64,000 nucleotides of DNA from Lysinibacillus contaminans. Its GTDB lineage: Bacteria; Bacillota; Bacilli; Bacillales_A; Planococcaceae. The translations under genes and the position numbers were made by a program. Positions 61,157 to 64,000 of this stretch are shown piece by piece; position 1 is the stretch's first letter; each line of letters starts with the position of its first letter. The stretch lies in contig NZ_LGRV01000003.1 of NCBI RefSeq assembly GCF_001278945.1, positions 1,364,001-1,428,000 on the forward strand, given 5' to 3'. A model generated the notes under the pieces. It ran no database searches, had not been told where the DNA came from, and saw only the letters and a list, made by a program, of their open reading frames with translations.

Positions 61157-61609
61157 TTACCCACCGTTATTAGAGTCTATAAGTTTTCTTGTCTTAAAGT
61201 CGTAAATTTTATAACCTATTTCCCACATATGGTCTCTAGTCACTGTAATCTCACAGTAATAAGGGGTTGCTTTTCCATAAGCTTCAAGTTCAGGCGTCTC
61301 AATAAACGAAAATTGTTCCCCTGTATCAATCATATTAAATGACCAATCAGTGTAACGACCATCTTTAGTTATTTCTATCGTACATTGTCCATTAATAACC
61401 TCAAAGTCTTTCGTAACTACAGATTTTAAACTGGGTATGGTTATCCATAAAATTAGGGCTCCCATTAGAAAGGCACCGAGCATTTTAATTGTCAGTCCAA
61501 ACTCCACTTTTCTTTTTACATACATTACAATTAAAAATATCAATGCAACTATAATAAATAATACACCTATACCTAATCCTACATAATAAACTAAAATAAT
61601 AATCCCCAT
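61157..61609 (-). CDS. Hypothetical membrane protein
   Basis: 150 residues. Two N-terminal helices (VGLGIGVLFIIVALIFLIVMYV and MLGAFLMGALILWITI region) are followed by an exported or cytosolic polar domain of about 90 residues (QCTIEITKDGRYTDWSFNMI, YYCEITVTRDHMWEIGYKIY). The domain looks beta-rich with two Cys. No family is recognised. The ribosome site is poor, so the start is uncertain. Confidence 0.6.
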   Translation of the reverse strand: MGIIILVYYVGLGIGVLFIIVALIFLIVMYVKRKVEFGLTIKMLGAFLMGALILWITIPSLKSVVTKDFEVINGQCTIEITKDGRYTDWSFNMIDTGEQFSFIETPELEAYGKATPYYCEITVTRDHMWEIGYKIYDFKTRKLIDSNNGG

Positions 61610-61680
61610 CCTGCAATAATTAATTACTATGCTTACGCTAATTCAATTATAAAAATTTTCAAAAATATTATTACACCCTT

Positions 61681-61765
61681 ACCAAAATCGTAGTTGGAAC
61701 GTTTATTAGATTTATTTTATGTGCTTTATAAATTTTTACTGCACTAAAGCATCCATTTGTTGAAC
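61681..61765 (-). repeat. Short repeat, copy 1 (diverged)
   Basis: It shares GGAACGTTTATTAG, TTTATTTT, CTTTATAAAT and CACTAAAGCATCC with copies at 61844 and 63617. It is the most diverged of the three. Confidence 0.6.
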
Positions 61766-61843
61766 AAAACAATTTTAAGTTTAACTTTTTGTTATTAGTA
61801 AAAACGTAGCCAAAGCGTAGTTTGAAAAGATTTCCTCGTAGAG

Positions 61844-61928
61844 TCACCAAAGTTTGATTTGGAAACGTTTATTAGGTTTATTTTGTATACTTTATAAATC
61901 CCTGTTTCACTAAAGCCCTCGTTAGTTT
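61844..61928 (-). repeat. Short repeat, copy 2
   Basis: It contains TTTATTAGGTTTATTTTGTA, then TACTTTATAAATCC and TGTTTCACTAAAGC, near-identical to copy 3. It lies just downstream (minus strand) of the beta-propeller gene at 62009. Confidence 0.75.
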
Positions 61929-62008
61929 AAGTGTAACATTTCACATTTTGTACTAATGAAATTAGGCCAAAATCATTCTCATCCTATCGGCTAATACAAA
62001 TGATATTA

Positions 62009-62887
62009 CTAACTATTTTGTATTAGTTTATTACAGAACTTCCATTCAACACTAAGTGTATCTGTATTTCTCACCTCACCATCAGAGGTGATCACAACTT
62101 CACCTTCCTTTATGAATTCATATAGAAATACATTACCCAGAATTTTTTCACTTACTATTACCCCAGAATCGTTTATTCTACAAATGGATACAGGTCCTCC
62201 AGTTTGGGAATTCCGGAGAATGATCAGCCACTCATCTTCTTTGACATCCCTACTTAAATTATGAAGAATATGCCTTTCAGGACAGTTATATTGCCATACA
62301 ATTTGACCCTCAAAGTCGTAACAAGCAATTTTTTTATATGTGTTAACTACAAATTGTTCATCTAGGAATTCAACTCTTACAGGATTGATTCTATCCTTAA
62401 ACAGAACTTTATTATTAGTAACATCAATAAGTTGATCTTGAGAATCTTTTACAACTAATCTTTTTGAACCTTCGTTGTCTGTAAAAATCCTTCTAACGCC
62501 TCTTATCTGCTCCTTAGTAGAACCATCGCTTAAATTTAATACCGTATAAGGACCTTGGTCACGTCCCAAACCGATAACTATTTCATCATTTATTATTAAT
62601 CTATTAACAAATTGTACTTTTGTAAGATCTTTGCGATGCCATAATTTTTCTCCAGTTAATCCATCGTAAGCAGCAACACCTTTACGGTAGTACGCCGCCG
62701 TAACTACAATTGGGCTAGGGAAAGGGATTAACACCATTCTTTGCTCACCACAATCTAAAATAGTATCAAATTCTGACAGTTTCTTTTTGGAAGCCAATGA
62801 CCAAAGTGTAACTTTCTTTTCGAATTCAGCTGTAACGAATAGATCCGAGCCTTCCACTGGAACATTAATATGTCTAATTTTATACAT
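62009..62887 (-). CDS. Hypothetical beta-propeller (WD40/PQQ-like) protein
   Basis: 292 residues without signal peptide or membrane helix. Repeating units of about 40 residues have hydrophobic-Gly-Asp/Trp patterns (LFVTAEFEKKVTLWSLASKK, AAYDGLTGEKLWHRKDLTK, IACYDFEGQIVWQYNCPE, RNTDTLSVEWKF), as in PQQ-like or WD40 propellers. It probably mediates binding in the cytosol. No enzymatic motif is seen. It is flanked by repeats in the variable tail, so a strain-specific role is likely. Confidence 0.7.
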   Translation of the reverse strand: MYKIRHINVPVEGSDLFVTAEFEKKVTLWSLASKKKLSEFDTILDCGEQRMVLIPFPSPIVVTAAYYRKGVAAYDGLTGEKLWHRKDLTKVQFVNRLIINDEIVIGLGRDQGPYTVLNLSDGSTKEQIRGVRRIFTDNEGSKRLVVKDSQDQLIDVTNNKVLFKDRINPVRVEFLDEQFVVNTYKKIACYDFEGQIVWQYNCPERHILHNLSRDVKEDEWLIILRNSQTGGPVSICRINDSGVIVSEKILGNVFLYEFIKEGEVVITSDGEVRNTDTLSVEWKFCNKLIQNS

Positions 62888-63059
62888 TTTCTCACCACAA
62901 GTTTATAAAATAGCTTATTACGCTTCTTGTTTATATAAGCCTTACTGAAAATTGTACTATCTTTGTATAAGGAAGAAAAATGAAAAAATTAACAAAATGC
63001 TATCAGTTATATATAGATATAATCTTCAAACAATTTGCTGCGTTAGTTCAATAAGAAAA

Positions 63060-63084
63060 AGGCTTTACCTATTCTTGAAGTAAA
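63060..63084 (-). terminator. Terminator of the lipoprotein gene at 63102
   Basis: GCTTTAC and GTAAAGC pair across 63061-63086 and are followed on the minus strand by CTTTTTC. The interval 62888-63055 has no gene. Confidence 0.7.
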
Positions 63085-63101
63085 GCACCCGGTAGTAAAA
63101 A

Positions 63102-63503
63102 TTATTTGTTAATTAACGTAAAATCTTCGCTCTTTACATTCCATTCAACTTTTATTACTAATTCATCTTTTCCACTTGTAGATGGACTATTTGAAATCGG
63201 TAAATCTTTTTGATATATGGCTTCTTTATTTAAAGAAACATTATTCGCACTAAAATCAATTACTCCGCTATTTTTTGTTTCAACATAGTAACTAAAAGCT
63301 TCAATATCCTGTATGCTTTGCCCTTTGTAGTTTATCTGCATTTGATATGTTTCGTATCCGTCAATCTGATTGACAGTTACTTTGGAGGACCAATTTCCAC
63401 CCTCTCCAACAAACATTAGGTCATTCTCATTTGCTAGGCATGCAAACAATAATAGGACTACCAAAAATATAGTTACTAAAATTAATTTTTTGACAGAATT
63501 CAC
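63102..63503 (-). CDS. Putative lipoprotein
   Basis: 133 residues with a GTG start behind AGAGGGG. The N-terminus is a type II signal (KKLILVTIFLVVLLLFAC) with a lipobox-like LFAC; Phe at -2 is unusual. The mature part is a small beta-rich domain (YETYQMQINYKGQSIQDIEA, ELVIKVEWNVKSEDFTL). It would be tethered to the outer face of the membrane. No family is recognised. Confidence 0.7.
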   Translation of the reverse strand: MNSVKKLILVTIFLVVLLLFACLANENDLMFVGEGGNWSSKVTVNQIDGYETYQMQINYKGQSIQDIEAFSYYVETKNSGVIDFSANNVSLNKEAIYQKDLPISNSPSTSGKDELVIKVEWNVKSEDFTLINK

Positions 63504-63616
63504 ACCCCTCTATCAATTAGTTTTATCATAATTTCTCTAATATCTTTATTCAACTAAACTGCGACGTTCGTATTATAAGGTCAGCCAGAGAAATCTGGTT
63601 AGTTGAATAAAAAAAT

Positions 63617-63700
63617 GCACCCAAACCGAGATTTCGGAACCTTTATTAGGTTTATTTTGTATACTTTATAAATCCTTGTTTCACTAAAGCATCTGTTAGG
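63617..63700 (-). repeat. Short repeat, copy 3
   Basis: It carries TTTATTAGGTTTATTTTGTA, TACTTTATAAATCC and TGTTTCACTAAAGC, differing from copy 2 by few bases over about 65 bp. It lies just downstream (minus strand) of the gene at 63725. Confidence 0.75.
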
Positions 63701-63724
63701 GAAGTAAGGAATAATTTAATGAAA

Positions 63725-63991
63725 TTACAATGAATTTTTCCTATAATGATTTTTTAGTAACGAATTCAAATAAATAGTGAGGAAACCAAATAAACCAAGT
63801 AATATTTGTATTAAGCTAAATACAAAAAATGCTGATGTTGGTAAGTACCATTCTCCCAACAAAATAGTTGGTATAACAGTGCAAAAGAAAAATAAAGCTC
63901 CCATAGTGAAGGTCATTGTAAATATTTTTTTATCTTTCTTTATAAATCCGTAAGTTGAAGCAATGCCATTTCCGATCCCAAAAACAATCAT
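63725..63991 (-). CDS. Hypothetical membrane protein, 5' end possibly beyond the right edge
   Basis: 88 residues from the first visible ATG, but the frame is open to the window edge (Leu-Phe-Gly before it), so the true start may lie outside. Three hydrophobic segments (IFTMTFTMGALFFFCTVIPTILL region, TSAFFVFSLIQILLGLFGFL) suggest a small integral membrane protein with a basic C-terminus. No family is recognised. Confidence 0.55.
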   Translation of the reverse strand: MIVFGIGNGIASTYGFIKKDKKIFTMTFTMGALFFFCTVIPTILLGEWYLPTSAFFVFSLIQILLGLFGFLTIYLNSLLKNHYRKNSL

Positions 63992-64000
63992 TCCAAATAA

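Noticed and set aside
1..64000. tRNA, rRNA, CRISPR arrays, prophage or defence islands
   Set aside because: No regularly spaced repeats, cloverleaf-like sequences, phage structural genes or recognisable defence proteins were seen on reading both strands.

Overview
The window is low-GC, Gram-positive (Firmicutes) chromosomal DNA. The protein set fits Planococcaceae (Lysinibacillus/Solibacillus-like): bioY with a BirA operator, a menA homologue, an HmoA-type heme monooxygenase, PadR/HAAS pairs, strong GGAGG Shine-Dalgarno sites and frequent TTG/GTG starts. The taxon is inferred from gene style, not from a marker. No rRNA, tRNA, CRISPR array, prophage or intact transposase was seen.

Layout. 0-2.2 kb: a methyltransferase/response regulator/histidine kinase operon (minus strand, kinase cut by the left edge) preceded by 10-bp-phased CTTAAG repeats. 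2.3-3 kb: debris, including a broken copy of the hmoA locus found intact at 18.4 kb. 3-18 kb: a large sugar-acid island with a GPH symporter, an SDR fructuronate/mannonate oxidoreductase, three Gfo/Idh/MocA dehydrogenases, a TIM-barrel isomerase/epimerase, AraC and ROK regulators, then uxaC, uxuA, kdgA, kdgK and a LacI-type KdgR. Together they would import a uronate or uronide, possibly open it by oxidation chemistry, and feed 2-keto-3-deoxygluconate into the lower Entner-Doudoroff route. cre boxes, xylO-like inverted repeats and a perfect KdgR palindrome next to a good sigma-A promoter give a readable regulatory scheme.

18.4-24.8 kb: a His/Arg-rich protein, an O-methyltransferase and hmoA form one operon behind GTATAC boxes; then an Old Yellow Enzyme, an SDR, and two paralogous MarR regulators with a DHA2 efflux pump, which share a TTAGC-N2-GCTAA-type operator. 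25-34 kb: a 3' remnant of a zinc alcohol dehydrogenase, a GbsA/GbsB-like alcohol-to-acid oxidation operon with an APC permease, the intact zinc dehydrogenase and a second OYE. 34-59 kb: mostly housekeeping genes (trhO, menA, ABC1 kinase, fumC, GDPD, bioY, TPR-GGDEF, ECF sigma with cognate membrane protein, PiT/DUF47, TSUP, NhaC, methyltransferase), with a triply frameshifted ccdA. 59.8-64 kb: a variable tail with a decayed group II intron, a GNAT fragment, short repeats and unassigned small membrane or secreted proteins.

The most notable candidate is a possible Fur-controlled small RNA at about 42114-42220. A sigma-A promoter overlaps a Fur box and is followed by a C-rich stretch and an intrinsic terminator, the architecture of the iron-sparing RNA FsrA, just upstream of fumC.
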